A DNA stretch of 64,000 bases from Streptomyces sp. NBC_01591 (GCF_035918155.1 NZ_CP109327.1:372001-436000); one strand, 5' to 3'. Shown: positions 8,142 to 17,560, numbered from the stretch's first letter. Translations and numbers: made by a program. Notes: generated by a model from the letters alone, not told the origin.

Positions 8142-9353
8142 GAGATCCGGCGGCTCCACCGTGCGGAAGGCATGTCGATCAAGGGGATCGCGCGGCATCT
8201 GGGGATCGCCCGGAACACTGTGCGGCGGGCCGTGGCCAGCGACGATCCGCCGAAGTACCGGCGGGCGCCGAAGGGCTCGATCGTGGACGCGGTGGAGCCG
8301 GCGATCCGCGAGTTGCTGGCGGAGTACCCGCGGATGCCCGCCACGGTGATCGCCGAGCGGATCGGATGGGAACGGTCGTTGTCAGTACTGAAGCGGCGGG
8401 TGCGGGAACTGCGGCCGGTCTACCTTCCGGCGGACCCGGTCTCGCGGACGGCGTATCAGCCCGGCGAGCTGGCCCAGTGCGATCTGTGGTTCCCGCCAGT
8501 GGATATCCCGCTGGGCTTCGGGCAGACCGGGCGCCCGCCGGTGCTGGTGATGGTGGCCGGCTATTCGCGGGTAATCACCGCGCGGATGCTGCCGTCGAGG
8601 CAGGCCGCCGATCTTGTGAGCGGGCACTGGGACCTGCTGTTCGGTTGGAATGCGGTGCCCCGGGCGCTGGTCTGGGACAACGAGGCGGCCATCGGACGCC
8701 GCCGGGAGGGGCGGGTCGTGCTCGGTCATGAGTTCGCTGCCCTGGCCGGGCTGCTGGCCTGCAAGGTGATCCTGTGCCGGCCCCGCGACCCGGAGGCCAA
8801 GGGTCTGGTCGAGCGGGCCAACGGCTACCTGCAGACGTCGTTCGTGCCCGGCAGGGTGTTCACCTCCCCGGGCGACTTCAACACGCAGCTGGCCGCGTGG
8901 CTTGAGGTCGCCAACCGACGGGTGCACCGCACCCTGGAGGCCCGTCCGGCCGAGCGGTGGGAGGCCGACCGGGCCGCGATGCTGCCACTGCCGCCGACCG
9001 CGCCGCCGCGCTGGTGGCAGACCTCGGTGCGGATCGGCCGGGACCACTACATCCGCCTGGACACCTGTGACTATTCCGTCCACCCGGCCGCGATCGGACG
9101 GATCGTGCGGATCGAGGCGGACACCGAAACGGTGCGGGCTCATCTGGACGGCCGCCTGGTCGCCGAGCACGCGCGCTGCTGGGCCCGCCACCAGACGCTG
9201 ACCGACCCGGACCACGCCGATGCCGCCACGGCGATGCGGCGCCAGTACCGCCAGAGCGGGGCCGTCGCCGCGGCGGTGGAGGTCGCACAGCCGGATCTGC
9301 CGGCCTACGACCGCGTCTTCCATCTGATTGAGGGCGGAGGAGGAGAGGAGTGA
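8142..9353 (+). pseudogene. istA: IS21-family transposase IstA, N-terminally truncated
   Basis: DDE integrase-type transposase. The helix-turn-helix 'EGMSIKGIARHLGIARNTVR' is followed by the catalytic triad: Asp in 'QCDLWFPP', Asp in 'VWDNEAAIG' and Glu in the 'DPEAKGLVERANGY' block. The C-terminal DNA-contact region ('CDYSVHPAAIGR') and a normal stop are present. The usual first ~12 residues before 'EIRRLHRAEG' are replaced by unrelated sequence, so the left end of the element is lost; the first in-frame ATG is at 8172. It is followed directly by istB with a 4-base gap. Confidence 0.82.
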
Positions 9354-9357
9354 AGCC

Positions 9358-9650
9358 ATGGCCACCCGCCCCACCACGTCCCGGGACATCGCCGCGGAAC
9401 TGGCCATCCTCAGCCGTGCGTTGAAGGCACCAGCCCTGCTGGACGCTGCCGACCGGCTCGCCGAACGCGCCACCGCCGAGTCCTGGACGCATCAGGAGTA
9501 TCTGGCCGCCTGCCTGCAGCGCGAGGTCGCCGCCCGAGAGGCCCACGGCGGAGAAGGCCGCATCCGCGCGGCCCGTTTCCCCGCCCGCAAGACCCTGGAG
9601 GAGTTCGACTTCCATCACCTGCGCGGGCTGAAACGGGAGGCGGCGCGATC
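9358..9650 (+). pseudogene. istB: IS21-family helper ATPase IstB, truncated after ~95 residues
   Basis: The start is normal ('MATRPTTSRDIAAELAILSR') and the N-terminal helical domain is intact up to 'LEEFDFHHLRGLKRE'. The Walker A/B AAA+ part, which should begin ~30 residues later, is missing. The break is at about 9645, where sequence from an alpha/beta-hydrolase gene takes over. The element is therefore a truncated IS21 lacking both ends. Confidence 0.78.
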
Positions 9651-9654
9651 AACG

Positions 9655-9808
9655 GTGCCTGGACGCACCGGACCACCTCGCCAAGGAGGGCCGCCTGGCG
9701 AAACTCGTCCCCGGCGGGCACACTGCCACGGTGCGCCACGCACTACCCGAACATGGAGAACCCGGCCCGCTTCAGCGCCGAACCGACGTCGTTCCTGGAG
9801 ACCGTATG
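9655..9808 (+). pseudogene. Alpha/beta-hydrolase C-terminal scar
   Basis: About 50 codons in two frames: 'DHLAKEGRLAKLVPGGH' and then 'THYPNMENPARFSAEP' with 'TSFLETV' and TGA. 'GATHYPNMENPxxF' with a catalytic His is the usual end of alpha/beta hydrolases. Its TGA overlaps the ATG of the following isochorismatase gene (ATGA), showing they once formed one operon. The remainder was replaced by IS21 sequence. Confidence 0.5.
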
Positions 9809-10366
9809 AGCAGCGCCCTTCTCGTGATGGACGTCCAGCGAGCCGTCGTGGACATTGTCGACGACGGCTCCGGATACCTGCCGCGCCTGCGCAGGGCGAT
9901 CAATGGTGCCCGGGCGGCAGACATTCCTGTCATCTACGTGGTCATCGCATTACGCCCGGGCTTTCCGGAAGTCGGCTCGCGCAACAGGGCACTCACCGCC
10001 GTCGCGCGAGCCGGGCTCCATGTCGAGGGCGACCCCGGCACCGAAATCCACCCCGATGTCGCGCCCCGGCCAGGCGAGGTGGTGGTCACCAAGAGACGGG
10101 CGAGCGCGTTCTCGGGCAGCGACCTCGACGTGGTGCTCAGGGCGCATGGCATCGACAGCCTCGTCCTCACCGGCATCGCTACCAGCGCCGTGGTGCTGCA
10201 CACCCTGTGCCAGGCCAACGACCTGGACTTCGACCTCACCGTCCTCGCCGACGCCTGCCTGGACACCGACGCCGAGGTTCACCGGTTCCTCACCGAGAAA
10301 CTTTTCCCGCAGTGGGCGGACGTCGTCACCGTCGACGACTGGCTCAATGCCACCACACCCCGTTAA
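9806..10366 (+). CDS. Isochorismatase-family hydrolase (no catalytic Cys)
   Basis: 186-residue Rossmann-like hydrolase. The catalytic Asp9 ('LLVMDVQ') and Lys96 ('VVVTKRRASAF') are present. The usual nucleophile position reads 'TGIATSAVVLHT', with Val instead of Cys, as in the isochorismatase branch and many Streptomyces homologues, so it is unlikely to be a cysteine-dependent nicotinamidase-type amidase. The end 'LTVLADACLDTDAEVH' is typical. The start ATG overlaps the stop of the truncated hydrolase upstream. The substrate is unknown. Confidence 0.8.
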   Translation: MSSALLVMDVQRAVVDIVDDGSGYLPRLRRAINGARAADIPVIYVVIALRPGFPEVGSRNRALTAVARAGLHVEGDPGTEIHPDVAPRPGEVVVTKRRASAFSGSDLDVVLRAHGIDSLVLTGIATSAVVLHTLCQANDLDFDLTVLADACLDTDAEVHRFLTEKLFPQWADVVTVDDWLNATTPR

Positions 10367-11056
10367 CGGCAGACCAGGGAGAGACTCGTGAGTGGTGCCG
10401 CACGTCGGCGCAGCGCTGCTACTTCGGGCATGACCTTGCCATGACACTCCGTCACGGCACATAAGGATCCTTGTAGGCAGCGATGCCGCCTTCGACGAGC
10501 CGGGCGGGGCAGCGGTGCTGGCCGAACGGGTAATCGTCGCGGCGTGCGACCTGGCGGGTGCCCCGATGTCTCTGCTCTCTGGGACGATCTTGTCCGCCGG
10601 GCTGAGCCGCGCGCCCGGGCGTCGCTGCCCCGTTGGTGTTCGCCGGCCAGACCGACACCGCCGCCCTGCGGCGCGATACGGCGTTCGGGGCGCCTGGCCA
10701 GCCAGAGAGGGCCGGGGGCGAGGTCTACACGCGGGTGGAGACGGACCTGGTAGTAGAGGTGCTGGCCGGGTCCGGCCGACACGGGACGCTCACTTCTTTG
10801 CATTGCTCTACCTGTCTACCGTGATGGAGGGGCGCCGGGCCTTGGCTGCGGCGTAAGGGCCTCACGCCCGCCGCAACCGACTGGCCGAGCAACCTGGCTC
10901 TCCAGGTCAGCTGACACCACGGCACCCCCGCGCCGGGCGTCTCAGGTGTCCTCGGTGCGGAACGGGCCGCCCGGCCCCCGAGGCCGGACGGACGGACCAG
11001 GGGTCACAAACTCTTCCAGCAGTTGCGAGCAGTCGACCACCAGCCGGAGGGCGGAG
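10367..11056. other. Intergenic region without recognised gene
   Basis: About 690 bases. Long open frames exist on both strands, for example 10,515-10,856 plus and 10,452-10,658 minus, but none shows a family pattern and they overlap each other. Probably decayed sequence. Confidence 0.4.
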
Positions 11057-11370
11057 TCATCGCGTTCGCCGCTGTCCGACTGCCGGCCGCCAGTCCTCGC
11101 GATAGTCGGGGTGGTCGGCGTAGGGCAGGGTCAGGTGGCGGAAGACCTCAAGGGGGACCGTGCATTCCATGCCGGCCGTGAACTTGTTGAAGGAGTCCGA
11201 CAGCGCCCCACCCGTCTCCGGCTCCTCGTACCGCTCGAGCAGGCCACGCTTGGCCTCGACTTCACGCAGGGCGCGGGCCGGATCACGACGGGCGATGTGA
11301 GCGGCGTGCTGGTCGCCCGCGCCAGTCCTGTACGTGACCACCGTGCCGGCATCGTCGCTCACCACACCGC
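11057..11370 (-). pseudogene. DUF6221 family protein remnant
   Basis: The visible part 'YRTGAGDQHAAHIARRDPAR' and 'ALREVEAKRGLLERYEE' to 'LALPYADHPDYREDWRP'-like ending ('LTLPYADHPDYREDWRP') is the signature of DUF6221, a small Streptomyces family usually ~130-170 residues long and often found in mobile regions. The N-terminal third, including the usual 'LxAFLRARLDED' start, is not present in this frame. Function unknown. Confidence 0.6.
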
Positions 11371-11515
11371 TCGGGATGAGGCGGCCGCCAACCGTGGCCG
11401 ATCCGTGCCAGTGGCGCTCCTGGGCACCGAGCGGGCGCGGTGCGGGATACCGTCCGGGAGCCGCCGAACGGCGGCAGCGAGGGTACCCGAGCCGCGCTGG
11501 GCGGCCGCCGTCACC

Positions 11516-11901
11516 ACCGAGGAGGAACGTGACGCCGAACTCGAAGAGGTCCTCAGCGATCTCCGCCTCGTCAAGGGGGACTGGGAGATCGTCGAACTGC
11601 GCAAGGCCGTGGACTCCACGGTGTGCAGATTCACCGACGGGTCAAGAGCGTGGACGATCCCGGTCGGCGCACCGGAGGCGTCAGCCAGGTCGTCGGTCGG
11701 CGCACGGACGTCCCGGCAGGGCAGAGCGAGCACGAGCTCCGACTCGGCGAGGGGGCTACGCCGGCCCATCCGGACGACCTCACCGTGCCCGAAGAGCGGC
11801 GCGGCAACGGCGTCCGGATCGAGGACGACCTGGAATGGTCGTCACCGAGGACGGTCACGAGAGCCTGGGCCGAGGCGTGGATAGCCCGGTTCGCTGGCTG
11901 A
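11516..11901 (+). pseudogene. Xaa-Pro aminopeptidase (M24B) scar with large internal deletion
   Basis: Three short frames in order match a PepP-type peptidase: 'LEEVLSDLRLVKGDWEIVEL' (the helix before the metal-binding core), then 'LTVPEERRGNGVRIEDD', then 'MVVTEDGHESL' close to the C terminus. About 200 residues with all metal ligands are missing between the first and second parts. The location directly upstream of a hydroxyproline-epimerase-like gene fits a former pathway that released Pro/Hyp from peptides. Confidence 0.55.
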
Positions 11902-12056
11902 CAGCATTGTCACCGGCACCAGGTTCGCTGGGTTCTTCTCCGCCAAGCTCGCCTTGATCCTCTAACCTCACGCGATCCCGAACTGGATGATTTCGTCGAC
12001 GCCGGCCGGTTCTGACCGCCTCACACCCTGCCCTCACCAGCTCTGTGGAGGACCTC

Positions 12057-13076
12057 ATGACCATCCACCAGGTACTCACCACCGACTATCACACCGGCGG
12101 TGAACCGTTTCGCATCGTCCCCGAACCGCCGGTCGCCATCGAAGGAGCCACCGTCGCCGAACGCCGCATCTTCGCCATCGGCAACCCCGACGTGGACAAC
12201 CTGCGCAAACTGCTGTGCTTCGAACCCCGCGGACACGCCGACATGTACGGCGGATTCATTACACCGCCGGACGACGAGGGCGCTCACTTCGGCGTGCTGT
12301 TCTGGCACAAGGACGGCTTCTCAACAGCCTGCGGCCACGGTTCCATCGCGCTCGCCGTCTGGGCCGTGCAGACCGGCCGCGTCGCCCGCGACCGGTCCGG
12401 CATCACCACAGTCGTTATCGACGTGCCCTCAGGCCGGGTCACCCTGCGCGTGCACACCGCCGACGAACAGGTCACCGGCGTCGACTTCGTCAACGTCCCC
12501 AGCTACCGGCTCGCCGAACGCGTCACCGTCGCCACGTCCTGCGGGGACGTCGTCGTCGATGTCGCCTACGGCGGCGCCATCTACGCGCATCTGGACGCAG
12601 CCAGCGTAGGACTGGCCGTTACCCCTGAGCACTACTCCGACCTCATCGCGATCGGACGCGAGGTCAAATGGGCGCTGAACAACAGCGAGCACGCCCGTCA
12701 CCCCGTCGACGACCGCCTCAGCGGCATCTACGGCACCATCCTGTACGACGACCTCGGCACCGACGAGAACGGCAACCCGTACCAGCGTAACGTCACCGTC
12801 TTCGCCGACGGCCAGGTCGACCGTTCCCCATGCGGCTCCGGCACCTGCTCCCGTGTCGCCGTGCTCGCAGCGACCGGTCACCTCAAGCCAGGCCAGATCC
12901 TCGTCCACGACTCGATCGTCGGCACCCGCTTCCACGCGCGGATCGTCGCGGAGACGGCCGTCGACGGCCACCCCGCCGTCGTTGCGGAGGTCACGGGGAA
13001 GGCATACCGGACCGGCGAGCACCGCTTCGAACTCAATCCCGCGGATGACCTCGGCACCGGCTTCGTCCTGCGGTAG
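12057..13076 (+). CDS. Proline racemase-family protein, probable 4-hydroxyproline 2-epimerase
   Basis: 339-residue cytosolic, cofactor-independent epimerase. Both catalytic cysteines are present: Cys92 in 'FSTACGHGSIAL' and Cys259 in 'DRSPCGSGTCSR'. Two Cys argue for racemase/epimerase activity rather than trans-3-hydroxyproline dehydratase, which has Thr or Ser at the second site. The fold segments 'TTDYHTGGEPFRIV' and 'VDFVNVPSY' are complete. The ATG at 12,057 is preceded by GGAGG; an earlier GTG overlaps this ribosome site. Neighbours are a peptidase scar upstream and a broken amino-acid permease and amidase downstream, which together suggest a decayed hydroxyproline/proline utilisation operon in which only this gene is intact. 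Confidence 0.83.
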   Translation: MTIHQVLTTDYHTGGEPFRIVPEPPVAIEGATVAERRIFAIGNPDVDNLRKLLCFEPRGHADMYGGFITPPDDEGAHFGVLFWHKDGFSTACGHGSIALAVWAVQTGRVARDRSGITTVVIDVPSGRVTLRVHTADEQVTGVDFVNVPSYRLAERVTVATSCGDVVVDVAYGGAIYAHLDAASVGLAVTPEHYSDLIAIGREVKWALNNSEHARHPVDDRLSGIYGTILYDDLGTDENGNPYQRNVTVFADGQVDRSPCGSGTCSRVAVLAATGHLKPGQILVHDSIVGTRFHARIVAETAVDGHPAVVAEVTGKAYRTGEHRFELNPADDLGTGFVLR

Positions 13077-13183
13077 CCGCCCCGCCGACCGGCTGAGCAA
13101 GCGCGTGCGCAGTGCCTGCGTCCCGCGTACGCCTCTCACTCGGGAGGCCATCTCGGCCCGTCCCGCCCGGATGCCGCGGCTGT

Positions 13184-14259
13184 GGGCAAGATGCTCGCGC
13201 ATGATTTCGGCGTCCAGCCCGTCGTCGGGTGCCTCGGTCGCCGCCAGATCGACGTGGGCGCCCGGGTGCTCGGGGTGTTCATGGCCGCCGAGGTCCTCAT
13301 CCTGATCGTCGTGGTCGTGGCCGTGCTGGTGACCGGGGGCCCGGAGGGTATGTCAGCCGGATCCTTCCAGCCTTCCAGCCCGGCCAGGTGTTCGGCGCCG
13401 GCGCCGGCGGGATGTTCGTGCTCGTCCTCGGCGCGTTCATCGGATTCGAAGGCACCGCGATCTACTCGGGGGAGACGCGGGAACCGAAGCGGACGATCCC
13501 TCGCGCGACCTACCTGGCCGTCGCCTTCCTGGCCCTCTTCTACACGTTCGCCACATGGGCCGCGACCGTCGGTTTCGGAGCCGACGGCCTTGTGAGCCTG
13601 GCCCATTCCGACGACTTCGGGAACATGTACTTCGACCTCGCCGACGAGTTCGTCGGACACGCGGCGAAGTCCGTGATGGAAGTCCTCATCGTCACGATCA
13701 TCTTCGCGGCGCTCATCGCGTTCCACAACGCCAGCACCCGCTACCTGTTCGCCCTGGGCCGTGAGCGGCTCCTGCCCCGTCGGCTCCCGCCCGCACCCAC
13801 ACGAAGCACAGCTCGGCGCACGTGGCCAGCGTCGTCATGACCGTGGTCTCCGTGGTCCTCGTGGTGCTCGCGACGCTCGTCCACGCCGACCCCTACATGC
13901 AGCTGCTGTTGTGGGCGAACGGCGTCGGGGTCACCGGGATCGTCGCCCTGCAGGTGCTGTGCGCGCTCGCGGTCATCCGGTTCCTCTGGAAGGACAACTG
14001 CGGGCACCATTTCGCACGGGTCAAGGCCGCTCCGGCACTCGCCGCCGTCGGCCTCACCGTCGGCCTGTACCTGATGCTCACCGATTTCGAGCTGCTCACC
14101 GGCCGCACCGGCTGCATCAACGCCGCGCTGCTCAGCCCGGTGGTGCTGCTCGGCCTCGGCGGGGCCGGGTACGCGCTCCACCTCCGGGCCCGTCGGTCCG
14201 ACCTCTACGCCGTGCTCGCCGGCACGGATGCGACACAGAACACGAAGGAAAGTTCATGA
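13184..14259 (+). pseudogene. APC-family amino-acid permease, N-terminally truncated with two frameshifts
   Basis: Three frames in order: 'VLGVFMAAEVLILIVVVVAV' (13.26-13.37 kb), then 'LVLGAFIGFEGTAIYSGETR' with 'PKRTIPRATYLAVAFLALFY' and 'FHNASTRYLFALGRERLLP' (13.38-13.80 kb), then 'YMQLLLWANGVGVTGIVALQ' to the end (13.82-14.26 kb). The central 'GFEGTAIYSGETREPKRTIP' is the APC-family consensus after the amphipathic gate helix. About 150 N-terminal residues are absent. Its TGA overlaps the ATG of the amidase fragment, so the genes were co-translated. It was probably the importer for the epimerase substrate (inference). Confidence 0.75.
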
Positions 14260-14792
14260 CAGATCCGCACTACCTCAGCGCGCAAGAACTGCTGGAGGCA
14301 TGCCGGACCAGGGCGCTGTCGCCCGTCGAGGACCTCGACACTGTCGAGGACTGGGCGGACGCCGTCGAGCCGACCGTCAACGCCCTGAGCCACCGGCTCC
14401 TTCAGGAACAGGCCCGCGCTGCTGCGGTCGAAGCCGAGGCCCGCTACGCCGGCCGGGGCGGCGGCGAGCCACGTCCTCTGGAGAGAATCCGCGTCGCGGC
14501 CAAGGAGGATCAGCCCATCACTGGACTTCCGCTCCGCCTCGAGTCCCTCCGCACGGACGACACTCCCTCGGCCACCAACGCCATCGAGTCGCTGAACGCC
14601 CGCTACCGGCGAGCGGCCCAAGCCTGCGGACATTTCCCCAACGAGACCGCCGCCCTCAAGCGCCTCTACCTGGCCACCCTCGCCCTCGACCCCACCGGAC
14701 GGGGCCGCCAACGCTGGAACAACCGCTGGAAGAGCGCGCTCAACGAATTCGACCTCCTCTTCGACGGCCGCCTCACCGCCGGACGGGTGTAG
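14256..14792 (+). CDS. Chimeric ORF: amidase N-terminus fused in frame to IS256 transposase C-terminus
   Basis: 178 codons. Residues 1-98 are the start of an amidase-signature enzyme ('LSAQELLEACRTRALSPVE', then Lys83 in 'VAAKEDQPITG', the catalytic Lys of the Ser-cisSer-Lys triad; both serines are missing). From about residue 104 the protein is the IS256 transposase tail 'SATNAIESLNARYRRAAQA' ... 'LDPTGRGRQRWNNRWKSALN' ... 'GRLTAGRV'. The frame is intact across the join, so a hybrid protein could be made, but neither enzyme can work. The fusion arose by IS256 insertion followed by deletion, or by insertion of a truncated element. Confidence 0.78.
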   Translation: MTDPHYLSAQELLEACRTRALSPVEDLDTVEDWADAVEPTVNALSHRLLQEQARAAAVEAEARYAGRGGGEPRPLERIRVAAKEDQPITGLPLRLESLRTDDTPSATNAIESLNARYRRAAQACGHFPNETAALKRLYLATLALDPTGRGRQRWNNRWKSALNEFDLLFDGRLTAGRV

Positions 14793-15103
14793 ACCAATCA
14801 GCCCACCGGAGAACCTGTGGGCCAATCAGACGAATCACACCTCATTCCTGATAGACCCTCCGGATCTGGCCGGGGGCCTACCGGGAATCAGTGGTGATCG
14901 GGCTGTCCGGCCAGAAGCCGTCTTCGTACCGATGACGGACCTTGGGATCGAACAGGGCTCTGGATCGGATGATCTCGGCGCAGCCGATGCATGAAAGCAG
15001 GGCACTGCTGCAGATCGAAGTGCGATCCGGATCACTTGTTGCTTCTTGTGCGTGCTGAAGACGGTAGAGAGGAGGTTGTCGTTGAGCGAGAGGACGAGAA
15101 GAC
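14793..15103. other. Short intergenic region
   Basis: About 310 bases between the IS256 tail and the nitroreductase gene. I see no family match. On the minus strand ~40 codons ending 'DGFWPDSPITTDSR' look protein-like but are unassigned. GGAGG at 15,071-15,075 lies too far from the chosen nitroreductase start. Confidence 0.35.
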
Positions 15104-15769
15104 GTGGATGTGTACGAAGCTGTGGACAGTCGCCGGGCTGTGCGGACGTTCAGCGATGAGCCGGTATCCAAAGAAATACTCGAACGAGTGCTGGCTGCAG
15201 CAACGCGGGCTCCGTCGAGTGGGAACCTCCAGCCATGGCATGTGTATGTCGTGGCCGGCGAGCCCTTGGCCGAACTGAAGAGGCATGCGACGGCCAGGGC
15301 ACTGGCTGGGGACCCGGGTGATGAGCGGGAGTATCCGATGTACCCGGCCGGACTGGCCTCGCCGTATCTGGACCGTTTTTCCGCCGCGGCTGCCCAGCGG
15401 TACGAAGCGCTGGGAATTGAGCGCGACGACCCTGACAGGCCCATGAAGATTGCCGCATTGAACTCGGAGGCGTTCGGGGCACCGGTCGTACTGTTCTGCT
15501 ACCTCGACCGGACGATGGGACCCGGACAGTGGGGGGACGCGGGAATGTACTTGCAGACGGTCATGCTGTTGCTGAGGGCAGAAGGGTTGCACAGCTGCCC
15601 CCAGGTGATGTGGACGATGTATCGCAAGACCGTCAGCCAGATGGTTGGGGCCGATGACGGGCTCGTGCTGTTCTGCGGTGTCTCGGTGGGATTCGAGAAG
15701 GAAGGCGTGCCACGGCTGCGCACCGGGCGGGCGGACATGACAGAAACAGTGAGCTTCATCGGAGTGTGA
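15104..15769 (+). CDS. Nitroreductase-family oxidoreductase
   Basis: 221-residue FMN enzyme of the NfsA/FRP fold. The N-terminal FMN-binding pattern 'AVDSRRAVRTFSDEPVSKE' and 'RAPSSGNLQPWHVYVV' is canonical, as is the C-terminal 'LFCGVSVGFE'. Such enzymes reduce nitro groups, quinones or enones with NAD(P)H in the cytosol. A GTG start is chosen because the conserved 'DxYEAVxSRRAVRxF' begins right after it. It stands alone between the IS256 scar and a group II intron scar. Confidence 0.86.
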   Translation: MDVYEAVDSRRAVRTFSDEPVSKEILERVLAAATRAPSSGNLQPWHVYVVAGEPLAELKRHATARALAGDPGDEREYPMYPAGLASPYLDRFSAAAAQRYEALGIERDDPDRPMKIAALNSEAFGAPVVLFCYLDRTMGPGQWGDAGMYLQTVMLLLRAEGLHSCPQVMWTMYRKTVSQMVGADDGLVLFCGVSVGFEKEGVPRLRTGRADMTETVSFIGV

Positions 15770-15819
15770 CCAGGCATGTCGGTCTGGCTACGACGAACCT
15801 CTACATCAGCTGAGACAAC

Positions 15820-16032
15820 GTGAGGGAGCGGGTGGACTGGTTCGAAGCCATGCGTAACCGGCTTCACGAAGACCACCTGGTCTACCGCCCCGACGGCGGC
15901 AGCGATGATCGTAGTAACCTGCGGCTGGTACACGCCGATTGTCACCGCATTCACCATGCGAGGGACTACAAACGGCCCCAGAAAGATCTCCAGCGGACCA
16001 GTGGCGCGGTCTGCTTGAGCCGTATGCGTTGA
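15820..16032 (+). pseudogene. Group II intron-encoded protein, C-terminal HNH endonuclease fragment
   Basis: The fragment 'DHLVYRPDGGSDDRSNLRL' with 'VHADCHRIHHARD' is the H-N-H/Cys domain at the end of intron maturases. The reverse transcriptase and maturase parts are missing. It is directly followed, with slight overlap, by a recognisable intron domain V RNA, as in an intact intron. It is a scar of a different intron from the two at 28.5-33 kb. Confidence 0.7.
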
Positions 16033-16087
16033 GAGGCGCACGTACGGTTCCGAGGGGGCCCGGCCCAGCAATAGGCTGGGGCTACCC
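16017..16087 (+). ncRNA. Group II intron domain V and VI (3' end of intron)
   Basis: Domain V is at 16,017-16,050: GAGCCGTATGCG, tetraloop-like TTGAGAGG, CGCACGTACGGTTC, with the conserved paired ends GAGC/GGTTC. Domain VI follows as the hairpin CCCAGC-AATAG-GCTGGG. The intron 3' boundary is near CTACCC at ~16,085. No matching 5' half exists nearby. Confidence 0.72.
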
Positions 16088-16177
16088 GGCAGTTTCGGAA
16101 GACTCGCCAAGGCTCGACGCCGCGTCTGCGGTGTCCGGCCCTCGCTCATTCTGCCGACCGGGCGCTGACGCGGGGGT

Positions 16178-16700
16178 TCAGCGCCCGCAGGAGCGACCGG
16201 ACCGGCCCCGGGCCAGCAGCTGGAACTGGTAATCGTTCTGCGCGCGCCGGGCGGTTGCGCGGGTCTGTTCGGCGGCCCGCTGCCGGGCCTGTTTGATGTG
16301 CGCCGCACGCTGCTGTGACTCGCGGGCGTGTCGGCTGCGGGCCTCGGTCGCCATGCGCAAGCGCAGCGTTTTCTCCGCCTGTAGTTTGCCCGCCGTGGTG
16401 GTGTGCTTCTGCGCAGTGCCACGGAGCTCCGTGACACTACCGCTCGGCGGTGATGGAGCTCCGCGCAACTGTGCGGTTGGTGATCCGCTCGATGTCCGGG
16501 GAGCCGTTCACGCATCGCGGCGAGCCGGCTCTGCAGCTCGTTGACGTCGTGCGGACCTTCCCGGCGGGAGAGGCCGGTCGTCTCGGGGCTGCCGATCGCG
16601 GCCTACGCTTCGCGTCCGGCACCCTCGGTGGCCGCCCGGCACAGAGCATCTCCCGATACGCCCCGCTCCGCTTCTGCGTTTCACGCACGACCTTCAGCAA
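16178..16700 (-). pseudogene. Degraded coiled-coil-like coding remnant
   Basis: Minus-strand frames give 'LLKVVRETQKRSGAYREML', 'NELQSRLAAMRERLPGHRAD' and, further on, an Ala/Arg/Gln-rich helix ('ARESQQRAAHIKQARQRAAE'). The composition resembles helper proteins of some actinobacterial mobile elements, but I cannot name a family. Several frame changes show it is broken. Confidence 0.25.
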
Positions 16701-16805
16701 CGGCTCAACCCGCAACACCCCACCCATACAGGAGAAATACCCGCCCCACAACCTTCTGCGACACGCTTTAGGCTTTCCCTTGATTCGAACGGGAGGGGCG
16801 GGAGC

Positions 16806-17234
16806 ATGGCGATTTGGGGACTGGTCATCGAGACGACCGTGGGCGTCGGGGAGCGCAAGCACGCGGAGGCGTACGTGCTGACGCACGTGGAGGGTACGCG
16901 CGAAGAAGCTCTGGTGGAGTTGGAGCGGCGTGCCCGGAGACATAGGCCGGAGCACCCTAGAAGTCCGAAGCGCCGTCGGCTCTTCCGGGAAGGCGACGGC
17001 TTGCTTCTGGTGATCGACGGCGCCTGGCAGTCCTTCAGCACGCGGTTCACGGTGGCGGAGCTGCTGGACGACAGCGCCGCACCTGCCCCGCCGTCGGCGG
17101 AGGCGGCCCCACCGGAGGTTGAACCGGATCCTGCGGACACGGTGCCGCCTCAGCCCTCGACGCCGCCGGTGGAACGCTATGCGGACGGAGTGCCAGTGCA
17201 GCCGACCTGGTGGGGCCGCACCGACCTTCCCTGA
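16806..17234 (+). CDS. Conserved Streptomyces hypothetical protein
   Basis: 142 residues. The conserved part is the first ~90 residues: a strand-rich start 'MAIWGLVIETTVGVGERKH', then 'HVEGTREEALVELERRARRH' with 'PEHPRSPKRRRLFREGDGLL' and 'DGAWQSFSTRFTVAELL'. A Pro/Ala/Glu-rich linker follows, ending in the short conserved tail 'YADGVPVQPTWWGRTDLP'. No enzyme motif, signal peptide or membrane segment is present. I recognise the family only as a conserved hypothetical. The start ATG follows a GGGAG-rich leader. Confidence 0.7.
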   Translation: MAIWGLVIETTVGVGERKHAEAYVLTHVEGTREEALVELERRARRHRPEHPRSPKRRRLFREGDGLLLVIDGAWQSFSTRFTVAELLDDSAAPAPPSAEAAPPEVEPDPADTVPPQPSTPPVERYADGVPVQPTWWGRTDLP

Positions 17235-17358
17235 GGCTGATGCACCCCGCCGGCGACGCCCACAGAACGCATGGTGTCTTCGGGTTCGCGGTGCCGGGTC
17301 GCCACGGCCGGGAAGCTCACCTCCACCGATTTCAGCTCAGCGGCATGCAGGCCCAGAG

Positions 17359-17560
17359 CTAGGTTGGCTCGGTGAGCAGGCCCGTGTCGGCGGTATGGAT
17401 GCCGAGTGAGCGGTCGGCGTCCAGGCGCGCCCCGCACAGGACGCAGTCCCATCCTTTGACCTGACAGATCGCCAGTTCTGTCACGTTGATGGGCCGCGCG
17501 GCAACTGCTCTCAGTTCCTGCACTTTCTGCAGTGCGGCGGCGTCGGTCAGGGGACTGCGC
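17359..17560 (-). pseudogene. Remnant of small CxxC-containing hypothetical protein
   Basis: About 65 codons: 'ALQKVQELRAVAARPINVTE' followed by 'KGWDCVLCGARLDADRSLG'. The CVLCGARL zinc-binding half-site occurs in small Streptomyces hypotheticals of plasmid-like regions. The C-terminal half, expected to carry the second CxxC, is missing. Confidence 0.35.

Noticed and set aside
10515..10856. Plus-strand ORF of 113 codons
   Set aside because: No family pattern, overlaps other open frames, and GC-driven openness explains it.
12429..13202. Minus-strand ORF over the epimerase gene
   Set aside because: Shadow frame with repetitive Asp/Gly/Val composition.
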